Source: Hawksworthiomyces lignivorus (lineage: Eukaryota; Ascomycota; Sordariomycetes; Ophiostomatales; Ophiostomataceae). Taken from it: a DNA stretch of 64,000 nt. A program made the position numbers and the translations under genes. A model generated the notes under the pieces. That model did no database searches. It was not told the DNA's origin and worked only from the letters and a program-made list of their open reading frames with translations. Of this stretch, positions 23,501 through 34,989 are shown piece by piece. The stretch lies in the NCBI GenBank assembly GCA_002917075.1, contig NTMA01000004.1, positions 434,001 through 498,000 on the forward strand. Direction: 5' to 3'. Each line of letters starts with the position of its first letter. The stretch's first letter is position 1.

Positions 23501-23677
23501 TCGTAGACTCCCGTAGCTCCTCGTAGCTCCTTGCAGCTTCTCGTGGATAAATGGCCTTGTATGCCCACATACCGTCTCTATCTTCTCTGTTTACAGTTAC
23601 GCTTCCTAGAACAAGAAGAAGGATAGAAAATCTTAGTAGACGTCATCTTTCTACAAGTCTTTCTAAATTTTTTTGCT
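20591..23677. other. Gene-poor 3-kb region
   Basis: No gene supported. The frame at 22674-23030 (118 codons) has no recognised domain. A cluster of related short direct repeats lies at 23409-23543, and a TACTCCGTA motif at 22347. It includes the promoter of the amine oxidase. Confidence 0.5.
23409..23543. repeat. Imperfect TCGTAGCTCC-type short direct repeats
   Basis: Variants of a roughly 10-nt unit (TCGTAGCTCC, CTGTAGCTCT, TTGCAGCTTC and similar) recur about eight times, densest between 23469 and 23543. The copies are imperfect and not tightly phased. This resembles a decaying minisatellite, about 130 bp upstream of the amine oxidase start. Confidence 0.6.
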
Positions 23678-26291
23678 ATGAAGATATCTTCACAATGGTC
23701 AGCCAGCGCTCTTGCATGCTGCGCCCTAATGCTAGGACTGCTTGCTCAAGATGTTGCTGCTCTCCCTAAGGCATCTTGGGTGCGTGAAGGTACTAGTCGA
23801 GCCCGCGGCCGCAAGGCCATGGCCGACGTGATCAATGGGAAAACTAAAGCAAAGCGAGACATTATGCCACGATCCGAATGCGCAAGCATAACAGCTACAG
23901 AAGCAGCTGCACCCAAGACCAATGTATGGGCCGGACTGACAGATGTTGAGGCCGCGTCTGTGGTTTCTTGGCTGTTTGCACAGCCAGAGCTGAACCTGAC
24001 GGTGTCTGAAAACGCTACGGAATGGGACAATACTCTGTACGTCTTGCTGCGCAAGAGAATTACTTGTCCACCTGTACCGCTTAAGTCTCACACGCACTGC
24101 TGACAATGACCTCTACAGGCTGCTTGTGGAAGCCATCTTCCCCAACAAGACAGATGTGCTCGCATACCTTGACGGCAACACCACGGCACCGGCAAAATAC
24201 GCTCGTGCTGTGCTGGACAATCGGGCTACACTTGACCCGACATACCAGGATATCCTGGTGGGTCCCATACCTCTGCAAAATGCCACTGCAAAGTGGGAAC
24301 CGCTGACCTACACAACCAACAAAGAGAACGGTGGCGGCAAAGTGCGCAACCTGGATGCCGATAGCGGCAGGTTGTATTCAGATTGGCTGTACCCAATTTC
24401 TGCGTCCATTGCCGACATCACGTTGGATCTATGGAACGGCACAGCTCTAGGACTCGACAACGACACAATGGATATCTGGGGCATCGACCCTCTATGGCAG
24501 GAAGATGGCCGGATTGTGCGCTGGGACACGTTCTGGAACTATCCTACGGATGAGTTTGACGCGGAGACATTGCTGCCACTAGGCTTATTTTTCAAGTCGG
24601 ACGTCACCGGCCGTGACCCAAGCGAGTGGAAGCTCGAGGGGTGGCTGTACAACGACATCTTCTACGAGACGACAGAGGAATTCCGCGCCGCCTATTGGAG
24701 CGACGGTTTCGTCAAGCTAGGCGCCAATGTCGAGAATAACAAGACACGCACTGACCAGCAAGGAGACGTGTGGCCTCTGGATACGTCGAGCCCGCCTGAG
24801 TCGGTGGCACCGGCTGGGTCGCGCTACTTCGTTGATACCGAGCAGAAGTATGTCGAATGGATGGGCTTCACCTTCTACATCTCCTTCCGCCGTGATACTG
24901 GCATAGCCTTGCATGACATCCGTTTCAATGGTGAGCGTATCCTCTATGAGCTCGGTCTGCAGGAGGCCCTGGCTCACTATGCGGGCAACGATCCTGTCCA
25001 GTCAGGCACGGCCTATCTCGACACATATTACGGATTCGGCCCCTACGCATTCGAACTCGTTCCTGGCTTTGACTGCCCATCCTACGCGACCTTCCTCAAC
25101 TCCAGCTTCTACGTGTCTGAGACGACCCATACGCACGTCAATTCTATCTGCTTGTTCGAGTACACTGCCGACTTTCCCCTCCAGCGCCATAGCACTAGCC
25201 AATACGTGTCAGTGACCAAGAATACATACTTTGTGGTGCGCTCAGTGTCGACGGTGGGCAATTACGACTACGCCTTCACCTACAGTTTCTTTGCCGACGG
25301 TTCCATCGCTGTCGAAGTGCGTGCGTCGGGCTACATTCAGTCGGCCTACTTCGCCCACAACGAGGACTATGGCTTCCACATCAACGATTTCCTGTCGGGC
25401 AGCATTCACGACCACGTCCTCAACTTCAAGGCCGACTTTGATATTCTTGGCACCAAGAACTCCGTGCAGCTGGTGAACCAAGTGCCCGCACGCAAGTACT
25501 ACAAGTGGTCCGGCGGCCGGCCGCGCAACACCATGACGCTCAAGCGGTCGTTTGTGGAGAGCGAAGACGACAGTCGCTTCGACTGGGCGCCAAACAGCGC
25601 CACCCAGGTTCTCGTCGTTAACCAAGACGAGACCAGTGAGTATGGCGAGTACCGTGGCTACCGCATCCTGCCGTACACCGGCACGGTCCATGTGACGGTC
25701 AAAGACTCGAGCATTCTCGGTAACGCAGCGCGCTGGGCCGAGCACGACATCCAGGTCACGCGGCAAAAAGATAACGAGCCGCGGTCCGCGCACGCTTACA
25801 ACAGCCAGGACGTCCATGATCCGCCTGTCAACTTTGACAAGTTTTTCGACGGCGAGAGCCTTCTTCAAGAAGACCTTGTTGTGTGGTTGAATCTGGGCAT
25901 GCACCACGTAAGTTTAACTTGAGGTTTTTCTTTCTCGTAGTTACCACTCTCTCTCCCTCTTTTATGGCCTCTTTTCATGCTAACTACTTAGATTCCTCAT
26001 ACTGGCGATCTCCCCAACACGGTGACCACTACAGCCCACAGCGGCATTCAATTTATGCCCAGTAACTTCTTCTCCATAGACACTAGCCGCACCACCGTTA
26101 ATCAGGTGCGCATCGACTATGGCGGTGGGAACGTGTCCACTGTCGAACTGTTCGGCCAGAAGGACGCCAGCTGCGCGGTCGACTATACGCCCATCGGGTA
26201 CGACTTACACTCCTACGTGGGCGACGTGGTCGTGCGAAAGTTCCCATTTGACCCCAATGATCCATACTACGAGACGGACAGTGTCGTGTGA
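23678..26291 (+). CDS. Secreted copper amine oxidase
   Basis: Primary-amine oxidase (copper/topaquinone), converting amines to aldehyde, ammonia and H2O2. Exons are 23678-24036, 24119-25907 and 25992-26291, giving 815 aa. A clear signal peptide (ALACCALMLGLLAQDVAALP) indicates secretion. The catalytic domain is complete: general base D421 in YLDTYYGFG, cofactor precursor Y502 in TVGNYDY (consensus TxxNY[DE]), copper ligands H550 and H552 in HDH, and H716 in the HHIP motif, which is formed across the second intron. Many N-glycosylation sequons fit an extracellular protein. The start is set by the signal peptide. It heads a block with an amidase and an FAD amine oxidase, consistent with nitrogen scavenging. 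Confidence 0.95.
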
Positions 26292-26777
26292 GAAAAGATG
26301 GCCGAACTTACATATAAAGAAATAAACATATGCTGTCTTATAGTCACAACAATAAATAAGAAGTAGAAATATACATATCTCCGCCCTCTTTTTGTCTCCC
26401 GCGTTGTTCTTTTCATCTGTGATAATACCTTCTATACACGCAAATCACCTGTAGGCATACAGGACTACCACTTTATATTATCTAGACACTATCTGCAACG
26501 CCAGATTTCTTCCAATTCATTGATTTGAATTGTCTGAAAGGCAATTGGGCTGAATTGCTAGGCCTTTAGAGGGGCAAAGAAATATTATTTTGCTGCAACG
26601 ATGGTGGGGACCATTTCACAGATTCAAGCACACTGTCGAAACAAATTCGTTACCCAAAGCTCAACGCTCTATGAACACTACGGAGTACTGGGAGTCAATT
26701 TAGCAACTATGTGACAACACTTCTTGTCTAGAATCTCAGAAGAACTATACTAATCAATCAATCAAGCGGACAAAAAA
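26292..26777. other. Intergenic region with TACGGAGTA motif
   Basis: About 490 bp between two plus-strand genes. It holds the amine oxidase 3' flank and the promoter of the kinase-like gene, with a TACGGAGTA 9-mer at 26679. Nothing else is recognised. Confidence 0.5.
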
Positions 26778-27968
26778 ATGGCCACTCCTGATGACATAAG
26801 CCAATCCACAACTGATGACGACATCGCGCTCATCCGCATGTATGCTGGTGATAGTGCTAGTGCTGGACTCTTGATGGAGTTTAACGGCAAGCACATTGCT
26901 GTGTCCGTTTTCGCGAATGTGCAGTCTGGTACTGAGCAATTATCTCCTGAGAAGCACCTTATCAACCTTCTGAACCAAGCCTCAGCTGAAGAGTTGGAGG
27001 ATGAAAACGAGTACAATGACCTGGTCGACGCGATTCTTGACCAAATACTTGACACTGGAAGAGACCTTTTTCGGCAAGTGGCGCCGATTGAAGTGGCTTC
27101 CCCAGGTGTGGCTAAGAACGTAAACCTCCACGCTCTGTTATATCCTGCCAAATACCATTTTGTTTTCAAAGTAGATGACGTAGGCGGACAGCCTCAGATT
27201 GTACCTATTAATGCAAAAGAGGCTTATATGGTCGATGAACTGCCCACCGACGTTGGTTTTGACGACGATGGTGACAACAGCCATGCACAGCTGCTTGCTC
27301 GTCTTGATTCTTTACCTCGGTATACAACAAAGGAAATCCAAGTTATCGAGGTTATCGCTTCGAGTGGTTCGGTAAGCCAAGTTAGAGTGGTGTCTCGTGA
27401 TGCCGGAAATCCCGTCTCAGCAAATCTATTGTGCAAGGCCATAGACAGCACTGGACTCTTATCGTGGCCTATGCTTCGACGAGAGCTGACGTGCCTCCTC
27501 ACACTACATGAACGCATCCTCCGAGCCTCCTCCGATGACCCGATACCACCTGTTCGTACGCCTCCACTTGTTGGACTCGTTTCACATCCAGAAAACGGTT
27601 GTATCCTAGGTTTTCTTCGTTCATGGGTACCCGGCGAACGTTTGTCTGATATCTTGAAGCGAGAGCCCTCCACCACGCAGAAGCAAAAGTGGGCTACACA
27701 GATTCGTGAGTCGGTTAATGGTTTACATAGCCTCGGCCTCATCTGGGGTGATGGGAAAACGAGTAATGTGATTGTGGATTGTTGTGGAAGTGGGACTGAT
27801 GAGAGTGCTGAGGGCATTGGAAACGATGGCAATATCTGGCTTATCGATTTTGGAGGCGGCTGGGCAGGCGGTTGGGTTGACAGAGACAAGGAAGATACCA
27901 TAGAGGGGGACGAGCAAGCGGTGGACAAGATCTTGCAGGCATTGAATAGCGCGAAAGAAATAAACTAG
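26778..27968 (+). CDS. Fungal kinase-like (protein kinase fold) protein
   Basis: Single-exon gene, 396 aa. The C-terminal third carries kinase-fold motifs: LHSLGLIWGDGKTSN corresponds to the catalytic loop, with D325 in WGDGKxxN replacing the usual HRDxxxxN, and WLIDFGGGWAGGWVD corresponds to the DFG segment with D357. This pattern is common in a lineage-expanded group of ascomycete kinase-like proteins. The N-terminal half (about 1-200) is acidic and matches no domain I know; an obvious glycine-rich loop is not visible. It could phosphorylate protein or small molecules or be a pseudokinase. Cytosolic, no signal peptide. No functional link to its neighbours is evident. Confidence 0.8.
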   Translation: MATPDDISQSTTDDDIALIRMYAGDSASAGLLMEFNGKHIAVSVFANVQSGTEQLSPEKHLINLLNQASAEELEDENEYNDLVDAILDQILDTGRDLFRQVAPIEVASPGVAKNVNLHALLYPAKYHFVFKVDDVGGQPQIVPINAKEAYMVDELPTDVGFDDDGDNSHAQLLARLDSLPRYTTKEIQVIEVIASSGSVSQVRVVSRDAGNPVSANLLCKAIDSTGLLSWPMLRRELTCLLTLHERILRASSDDPIPPVRTPPLVGLVSHPENGCILGFLRSWVPGERLSDILKREPSTTQKQKWATQIRESVNGLHSLGLIWGDGKTSNVIVDCCGSGTDESAEGIGNDGNIWLIDFGGGWAGGWVDRDKEDTIEGDEQAVDKILQALNSAKEIN

Positions 27969-28182
27969 ATGACAAGAGCAGCAATTGAAACTGTTCCGTG
28001 ACCATTTCACTTGTGCTTCCTGACTTATTGCTTCTGTGATTTGTAAAGTCCCTTGATGACATGTATGCCAAAGCGCGTTTTGACCACGATTCCCACCCAG
28101 CTATCAAAGCATATGAATATCGAATGGAGTCTAGGTACATGAGTAACTTTGTTATAGACTAGTTGCTCGTGCTAGATACTCA

Positions 28183-30562
28183 CTACCAAGCAGATACACC
28201 TGTGCTAACAGGCCTGCAGAACCCGGCCGCCTCACAAGCGGCCAAGAAATCCATCAACACCGTATCGCATCCCTGGTGGGCCACAAAGTTCAGTGTAATA
28301 ATCAGCTCTTCCTCGCGCTATGATCCGTTAGCTCAGGTTCCATCAGCACTGGACTTTAATGTCGTACGTACCAGGGAAATACTGCTGTTGTAAGGAACAG
28401 TGCCGATCGGCACGGTAACGTCGACAAGCTTTGCGAATGGAGCGATGGACGCGGCTCGCATTGGCCGGAATGGAGGGAAGTAGTCGTAGTCGAGTACATC
28501 TCTGTATTCAGGCACGCCGCCACCAGTATCTTCAATCTGATACACCCACAGCCCTTCAGTACAGGTCTCCTCACTGAAAGGCACGACTTGGTTGTTGAAA
28601 AAGTCTTTGAACGTGGCCAGGCGATCCTCGTTCCATGTCTTACGTGACTCTGTCATCGTCTCAGCTTCTCTCCAGGCGACCAGGACTTGGTTATCTGCTT
28701 CGGGCCAGCGGCCGTTAAATTGATCCTTGTAGTCAGCGACGAACTGCTTGCCAAAGAGATTCCAGTTGTCGTAGGATGTGAGCGAGGCGAAATCGGAGGT
28801 GTACGTAGAGAGCGTGTCATTTTCGCTAACTGCGTCGTGAAAGAGCGCTGTCACATTTTGTTGGACAATCTCCAGACCTAGAGCCTGTGTCATATTGGAC
28901 AGCCAGCTGTCAATCAGAGTCTGCGCTGCTGTGGTGTTCACGGGATACCACTCCACCTGCAAAATGCCGTGGTCAGCGCTATTATGTCAATATGTACCCA
29001 TGGAAAAAGAAAAGACCGCATTCTCACAGGATAGAAAATCTTCTTGGGGAGCGTGAAGTTGCCCACTTCAAGCGGCGAATTTTCTGCTGCTTGCCAAGAG
29101 CCCATGACTCTCTTCAGCATGGTGGGGGACCTGGTCATCACGCCCAACGTGTCCATGGACGTCGCGCTTGGGATGACTTTGGTCAGGTCGATGGCACCCC
29201 AAGACGGTCTCAGTCTGTGTGTTTTAGTAGTTGGTAGGCATAGAAGGACGAATAGGTCGAGATAAGAAGGATCTCGTCTCACCCATATACGCCGGCACGA
29301 TCAGCCGGATTTCGAACGCTTCCGAGAGTGTCACTGCCTATCGTGAAATCAAGCTGTGGATAGGCAGCAAGAGCAGCAGCAGATCCGAAGCTGGAAGCAG
29401 AGAGTCCGAGAAAGCCGTCGGCACGGATGTTCCACGAGTACTGCATGGGGAAAATACTGTCAGTTTACCAAATCCACCCTCAATTTCATCAGGAACACCT
29501 ACTGAGTAGTCCATCGTTTGATACGCATATGCGCCATAGGCAAAAGTTGTCAGTTTCGCCCTGCCCACAAGAACAGCACCGAGATCGAGAAGACGCTGAA
29601 TGGAGGGTGCCGTCTCGTTAGCAGGCGTATCATATAACCTCGCATACGCTCGTGAGCCACCTGTCAATATCAGCCCTCTCACGGGCATGAGATCCTTCAA
29701 TCCAAAGCGCAAACCGGCCAGTGGATATTTAGCTGGGTTCAGCAGAGACGAGTAGAGCTTGGACGGGACTGGAATGAGTGGCGCATACTGGGCCGTGTTC
29801 CAGAATTCGACGGTCGAGAAGGAGCCGTCGTCATTCTCAGTGATTCCGTTGTAGAATGCCTCTTGGTAATCGGAGAAGAGGGCGTATACCTTGCGGACAG
29901 TGAGATCTCCGGTATTGGTGAGCTTTGCCACATAGGGACCAGGCGGCACTACAGAAGCTGTCGGCACGACAGCTGTCTTAAAAGACCCATGAGAAAGATT
30001 GCAGGAGTTCGTAAGATTCGATGAGGCGACCAAGATGCTGATATTCAGGCCACTCAGGTAGTCAACCGCAGACTGATCTAGAGAGCTAGGCCCCGAACCA
30101 ACAATCTGCACTCCTAATGACACAAGTTAGTATGGCGTCAGTGAGCATTTGTAAGTAGATTCTGTATGCCGAAGTCTGAAATATACCTTTCAGAAACCCG
30201 GTTGTGAAGACATCATCCTTGGTGTAGTTGGCAACGAGCTCACGCATAACATCTCCAGTGATAACTGGCGCCTCTGTCACAAACACCGTGTAGGGAACAA
30301 ACGTATCAGATTCAACCAGGCCATGAAGACTTGGCACATTGTAATCGACAACAGGTGCCGACTTGTCTGCTGCAGGAACATAATACGTGCCAGTCCAGAA
30401 GTCATTCACATTTACGGAGTAGTTATTTGGACCGGTGAGCGAAAAAGTAAGAGCGCCATCACCGTTGAGGGCCAACACCTGCAGCGACGGAAAATTCTTC
30501 GCTGCGGCGCAAATAGAGACCAAGCATCCGCCTGCCAGACAGACAAAAGACCAGCGAGCCAT
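28183..30562 (-). CDS. Secreted amidase-signature family hydrolase
   Basis: Amide hydrolase of the amidase-signature family. Minus-strand exons are 30187-30562, 29503-30113, 29283-29440, 29028-29214, 28372-28956 and 28183-28317, giving 683 aa. A signal peptide ([21 protein letters not shown]) predicts export. The Ser-cisSer-Lys triad is intact: K265 in [11 protein letters not shown], cis-Ser S346 in LSASSFGSA, nucleophile S370 in [10 protein letters not shown]. The 24-residue spacing between the serines equals that in known family members. The N-terminal 200 residues are an extra domain beyond the core. The last exon is supported by [11 protein letters not shown], matching the usual amidase C-terminus. 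Convergent with the kinase-like gene (214 bp between stops). Confidence 0.92.
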
Positions 30563-31576
30563 GGTGAAACTACTTTTTTGATGGGAACTGACAGAGTTAC
30601 ATGTGCATAGCTATCTTCTCCATTCGCCTTTATATCTAGAGCATACGAATGTACACCGTAACTTGGCCTATAGTACGTTTTACTTCATTCCCCGTCTTAG
30701 AGTATACAAGGCATAGCGTCGGTTTATAGGCGTATTTGCTAAATTGTAAAGATCTAGCGGCTCTTTTCAAGCAAAGGAATAGCTCTTAAAGAACAAGACT
30801 ATAAATTTAGCGTACTTCTCTGTTCGTGATAATACGCCTTCGCCTGTCCATTGCATACGATAAAGGATTCACCCCACTAGCGGGGTTCTCAAATGCCAGT
30901 TCCGGCTGTCTGCGTCATGATAAGAGATGGGAAGATGGCCTCCTTTTTAAAGAACGCGGAACGACCGGAGTCGGAGTTCGCAATGGCAAACCCCAAGTCT
31001 AGCCGTCGTTGCTCGCTTATTCCCGCTACCATAACTATTCTTGTTCTTATCTATATGATTATAGATATTGAGCAAAGAAGTTGGCAACTACCAGTAACCA
31101 ATTGCATCAAAAGACTTCTATGTATTTTATGTATCTGTCCAAGATGCGAATAGCCATGTGTAGCACAAACTGCTTGTCTATTGTGCGTGTAACGGCACTT
31201 TTGGGTTGTGATCTGATTGGTCTCTAGTGAGGTTGTGTGTTGAGGCCAACCGGTTGCCAATAGAACCGGTACAGAGGTTTTTTTTAACGGGGAAGGAAGA
31301 GATCAATAAAACATAGTAAAACACGGATGGAGCAAAAAAAATTGCAGATTGGAAAACAAGCTAGGCTCTCGTTTTCCTGGTAGGCAAAAGCACCCCAGTC
31401 AGTTGAACCCACGCTTCCGATGTTTGCGTGGTCTTAGTTCCGGAGAACTTAAACCATCAGTATCTAGTGTTTAATGCTCTATTCAACCAATCCTGGATAT
31501 CTAGCGTTTATACTAGGTGAGAACCTCCAGGACAAAAAGGCTGTTAAAGGGTAGAACCTCTAAAAAAAAATATCGT
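30563..31576. other. Amidase upstream region
   Basis: About 1 kb between the amidase start and the tRNA. No gene supported; the open frame at 30893-31153 has no family signal. AT-rich with T and A tracts near 31278 and 31335. Confidence 0.5.
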
Positions 31577-31691
31577 TGACAAGAGTGGGATTCGAACCCA
31601 CGCGTGTTGCCACACTAGCAAGCTCAAGTCTTTTCCGAAGAGAAGAGGAGAAACCTGAAGCTAGCGCCTTAGACCGCTCGGCCATCTTGCC
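31577..31691 (-). tRNA. tRNA-Leu(CAG) with intron
   Basis: A 115-nt gene on the minus strand with a 33-nt intron at 31621-31653; the mature length is 82 nt, right for a class II tRNA. The 7-bp acceptor stem (GGCAAGA with TCTTGTC, one G-U) and the D-arm GGCCGAGCGGTCTAAGGC are present. The anticodon stem CTAGC pairs with GCTAG after removal of the intron. The anticodon is CAG at 31655-31657, followed by an extra arm. The T-arm contains GGTTCGAATCCC. The intron sits one base 3' of the anticodon, the standard nuclear position. Confidence 0.95.
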
Positions 31692-32407
31692 TTGTTCGTT
31701 ACCATCGGCATCTAGCCGACGCTCTAATGGCTATGCATCGGCCTCAGGTTGTCTTTGGTTCTTATCCATCTCGTCTGATTGGTGGCCTCTATTGGCTATG
31801 CAAATACTTTGCTGCAAAATGCAAGATGATGCAAACTCTTGAACTTCGTAAACAAATCTAGTCTAGCTAAGAAGACATGTGTCATAATGATTGCGAGTTT
31901 ATATCATGGAATGATTTCAAATGTTCCCTCATGCCCCTATTAAAGCGGTGTGTCCGACCGGACGCCTGCTCGATTCACTACTCTATACTAATCATTGAGA
32001 ACTGCCTTAGCCCTGTTCGTGCGGCTTTTATGTCACAAATTGTACTATTGTGCATAGTAGAACTATAGTAACACAGCGGTGCGACACAACTTCGTAGTTC
32101 TAGATCTTAGGCCAAAATTCACTGTGATATTTTGTAGTAATAGAGTTGTACGTTAGAACTGGACTTTTGGTCAACGACATGATGTGAACAATTCCTTAGG
32201 ATTCATTGCTGATCAGCTCTCGGGGAGGGAGTAGAAAAAGAAGCTCAGTCCCTTGTCTTTTTTCTCGCTTTCTTTCTTTCTTTCTCATGTCTTGTCTCTC
32301 CAACACTCATAAAACCAACGAATACAATCTTTAGTTTTAGATACTCTCTCTTCTTCTTTGTCTTTTGGTTATATCTATCACAATATATATTTCTTTTACC
32401 TCTACTA
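31692..32407. other. Intergenic region with (CTTT)n tract
   Basis: About 720 bp upstream of the permease pseudogene. It contains a CTTT microsatellite at about 32267-32286 and a CT-rich tract after it, typical of a fungal promoter or 5' leader. No gene seen. Confidence 0.5.
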
Positions 32408-33115
32408 TGAGTGCTGGCTGTGAGAAAGCACCCGCTGCGGTCCACCAAGTTGACAATGCCCCCGACGATGCTAAGGACGATGTCGATGACCTCAAGGTTG
32501 TTGACACTGTCCACAAAGACGAGGCTATGAAGTTCTGGCCACTTACTTCGGCGACGAGACTTGGACTCCCGAAGAGGAAAAGAGACTTCGCCGAAAAGTC
32601 GATTGGCGCCTTATGCCTGTTTTATGCTTTACTTATTTCATGCAATACTACGACAAGACTATGCTGTCTCAGGCAGTAAGCGTCACAATGCTGAGCCCAT
32701 GTGAGTTTTTTTTAGGCTAGAAGAAGACTAACTTTATATGTAAAATAGGCCCTCTTTGGCTTCAAAACAGATCTTGGCCTCGAGGCTGGCAATAAATACT
32801 CCATGACGTCTGCTATATTCTACCTGGAATTTGTTTTTGGTTCTTACCCAACTATGGTTTTGGCTCGACGCTATCCCATTGAATTAGTTGCAAGCGCTAC
32901 GGTTACGCTTTGGGGCTTGTGCCTTATCCTGACTAGCGTTTGCGAAACCTACCAGGGTATTTACGCCCGCCATTTACCTCAGCGTTTCTGTTACGGAAGA
33001 GACAAGATGTTTCACTCAATTGTGATGGCAACTCAATTGTCTCATAGTAATACGCTCACATCAGTAATTCATAAATATTTTCAAGATATCAGACGATTTC
33101 CAGGTATTTTAGCCT
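32408..33115 (+). pseudogene. Decayed Dal5-type MFS permease
   Basis: N-terminal remnant of an anion:cation symporter/allantoate-permease type MFS carrier. The start at 32408 opens a normal acidic N-terminus, but the frame is lost at about 32529, where one base is missing after GAGGCTATGAA. In the +1 frame the family sequence continues with YFGDETWTPEEEKRL, RKVDWRLMPVL and MQYYDKTMLSQA. After an intron (about 32681-32749) it resumes with FGFKTDLGL and GSYPTMVLARRYPIE up to YQGIYAR. After about 33,000 only faint traces remain, and the C-terminal two thirds are missing. It abuts the FAD oxidase gene tail to tail. A carrier for nitrogenous acids would have fitted this nitrogen-related block. Confidence 0.82.
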
Positions 33116-34588
33116 TAATTTAGACCAAGTACATCCCTCAAGTCCTTGACTTCAGTGACTGGCCTCGTAGCATCGGGAACTGACTTCCTCACGCCATATC
33201 GCCACTCCTGCTTCATACCTCTCTCTCTGCCTTCCAGAGCATCAGCGATATAGCCCCCGATTATTGGAAACATCTTAAATGCGTGATTGCTACCTCCAGT
33301 GGCTAACAGGATGTTTTCATAAACAGGGTGGTTGTCAATTAGGTAGTGACTGTCTGGGGTGTCTGTACACCAGCATAGCCTTGCCCCAACAAGGGGGCGC
33401 CCGGAAAACTGTGGCATAACGGCTTTGATGAATTGATGTATAGCTTCTGTCGCCTCGGCGGGGATTCCATCTTCTGGATGAGCACTAGCATATCGAGGGA
33501 TGGAAAATTTAGTTTCATTGCCGGACGTGTCCCGGGTTACTCCCACTTGCCACTGATAGCCCGGAGAACCGTCACAGACTTTCATCAACTCTAAAGTTTT
33601 GTTAGCGCTGATGCCTAGAATGGAAGTCTCATTCCCTTGCTTACTGGTCTCTGGATCTGGCTCAAAAGTGAACCCCAGCTCTATGTTGTCAATGACTGGA
33701 ATGCCTTTCCATTGTTCGACTTCGTCGTCGGTTAGTTGGATATGTGCTAGTGGCCAGCATTTGGGGCTCAGGATTTGCGACAACTCTGGCAGCACTTCTG
33801 TAGATGCAGCACCAGTACAGATTATGTAGCGGTCTGCAGTTATGACATCCTCTGAAGCCATCTTAATCCCAATCAGTTGACCCGAACTATCGAGCTCCAA
33901 CCCAGTCATGGCCCCACCAATGCCAGACACAAACTTGACTCCCATTTCCCTTGCAGCAGCCGCCCATTTCTCTAGTGCCTTTCTTGAATGAGCCCATCCG
34001 CCTCGCCCGTTGTAAAGTCCTCTCCAGTTCGTAATGCCATCCGCGTGTTGAAGTTGCGGGACTTGTTGCGCAATTTGATCCTTGCCTTCCAGGAATTTCA
34101 CACTATCGGCCTGACCAATCTTGCTCAGATTTTCGTAAGAGTCTCGGATGTGATGCTCACCCAGCCCGTATCCAGTGGTCGTAAGGAGTCGTCCCTTCAA
34201 TGTAAATTAATATAATGCAGCACGGCTTGCGACGTCAAGATAGCCGTACCGTTTCGTGGAAAATACCGATCCATTCATGTGTTCTCCAGGACTCGAGTGC
34301 TTCAATTGCTAGATCAACATACAGAGGTTCATCGTATTCCGTTCTGATAATTTTATTCAGATCATATGCAGCAGAGTCTACACTGGGGCACGCTTGCCTA
34401 TCGATGCAAGTAATGTGCGAGTAGCCACGTTTAGCCAAATGATAGGCCGTGCTGATCCCAAATGTGCCTCTATCACTGTATTAGCAATTGCCATATATCA
34501 AGCAGCCAAATGGTGCATTGTAGAGGCCATACGTTCCAATAATCAAGATATCTGACTCTTTTGTAAGAGGAGACTTCTGAAAAGCCAT
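33115..34588 (-). CDS. FAD-dependent amine oxidase (fructosyl-amino-acid/sarcosine oxidase type)
   Basis: Flavoenzyme of the DAO/MSOX superfamily oxidising secondary amines such as fructosyl amino acids, sarcosine or saccharopine. Minus-strand exons are 34533-34588, 34250-34469 and 33115-34194, giving 451 aa. The dinucleotide motif G18-T-G20-T-F-G23 is created across intron 1 and followed by STAYHLAKRGY. Near the C-terminus RLCWCTDTPDSHYLID includes C366, the likely site of covalent FAD attachment in this family, and ATGGSNHAFKMFPIIG completes the flavin domain. The C-terminus is -GLN, not a PTS1, unlike many peroxisomal relatives. Which amine is used cannot be decided from sequence. Same strand as the CoA ligase 401 bp upstream. 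Confidence 0.9.
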
Positions 34589-34989
34589 ATTTGAGAACTG
34601 GTAAAGGAGAAGGATAGGAATTATGAAATGAATCAATGCAATGAACGAGCAGAGAGGTGATGTGAAGACACTACTTTTTTTTTCTTTTAAATATGGTCTG
34701 ATAGACCATGTCAATCGCGCCCTTGCAAGACCAAATACGGTAAGCCGAGCTGCAGATGGTACCTACTCGCCGTTGTTCTACTATGACAACCAAACCGTTT
34801 GTATCATGATAGAGCGCCATAAAGACGTTTAAAAGGGTTGCAACCATAAGACCCCTCACTGGTAACATGGCCAAATTCGGCGCCATGCGCCACCTAAAAC
34901 GGCAGACTGAAGTGTAATGTAAATAGAAAAGCTGGTCACTATTCTAAGGTGAATAAATCTGATGTTACTGATAAGTCAAGCTCATAATA
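34589..34989. promoter_or_regulatory. Spacer between CoA ligase and FAD oxidase
   Basis: 401 bp containing the ligase 3' flank and the FAD oxidase promoter on the minus strand, with an A/T-rich run near 34673-34690. No gene is seen. Confidence 0.5.

Noticed and set aside
23409..23543. CRISPR-like spacing of short repeats
   Set aside because: Units are only about 10 nt, imperfect, without uniform spacers, and the genome is eukaryotic.
25242..25907. 221-codon antisense frame in the amine oxidase gene
   Set aside because: Overlaps the intact catalytic domain of copper amine oxidase on the other strand; no family signal.
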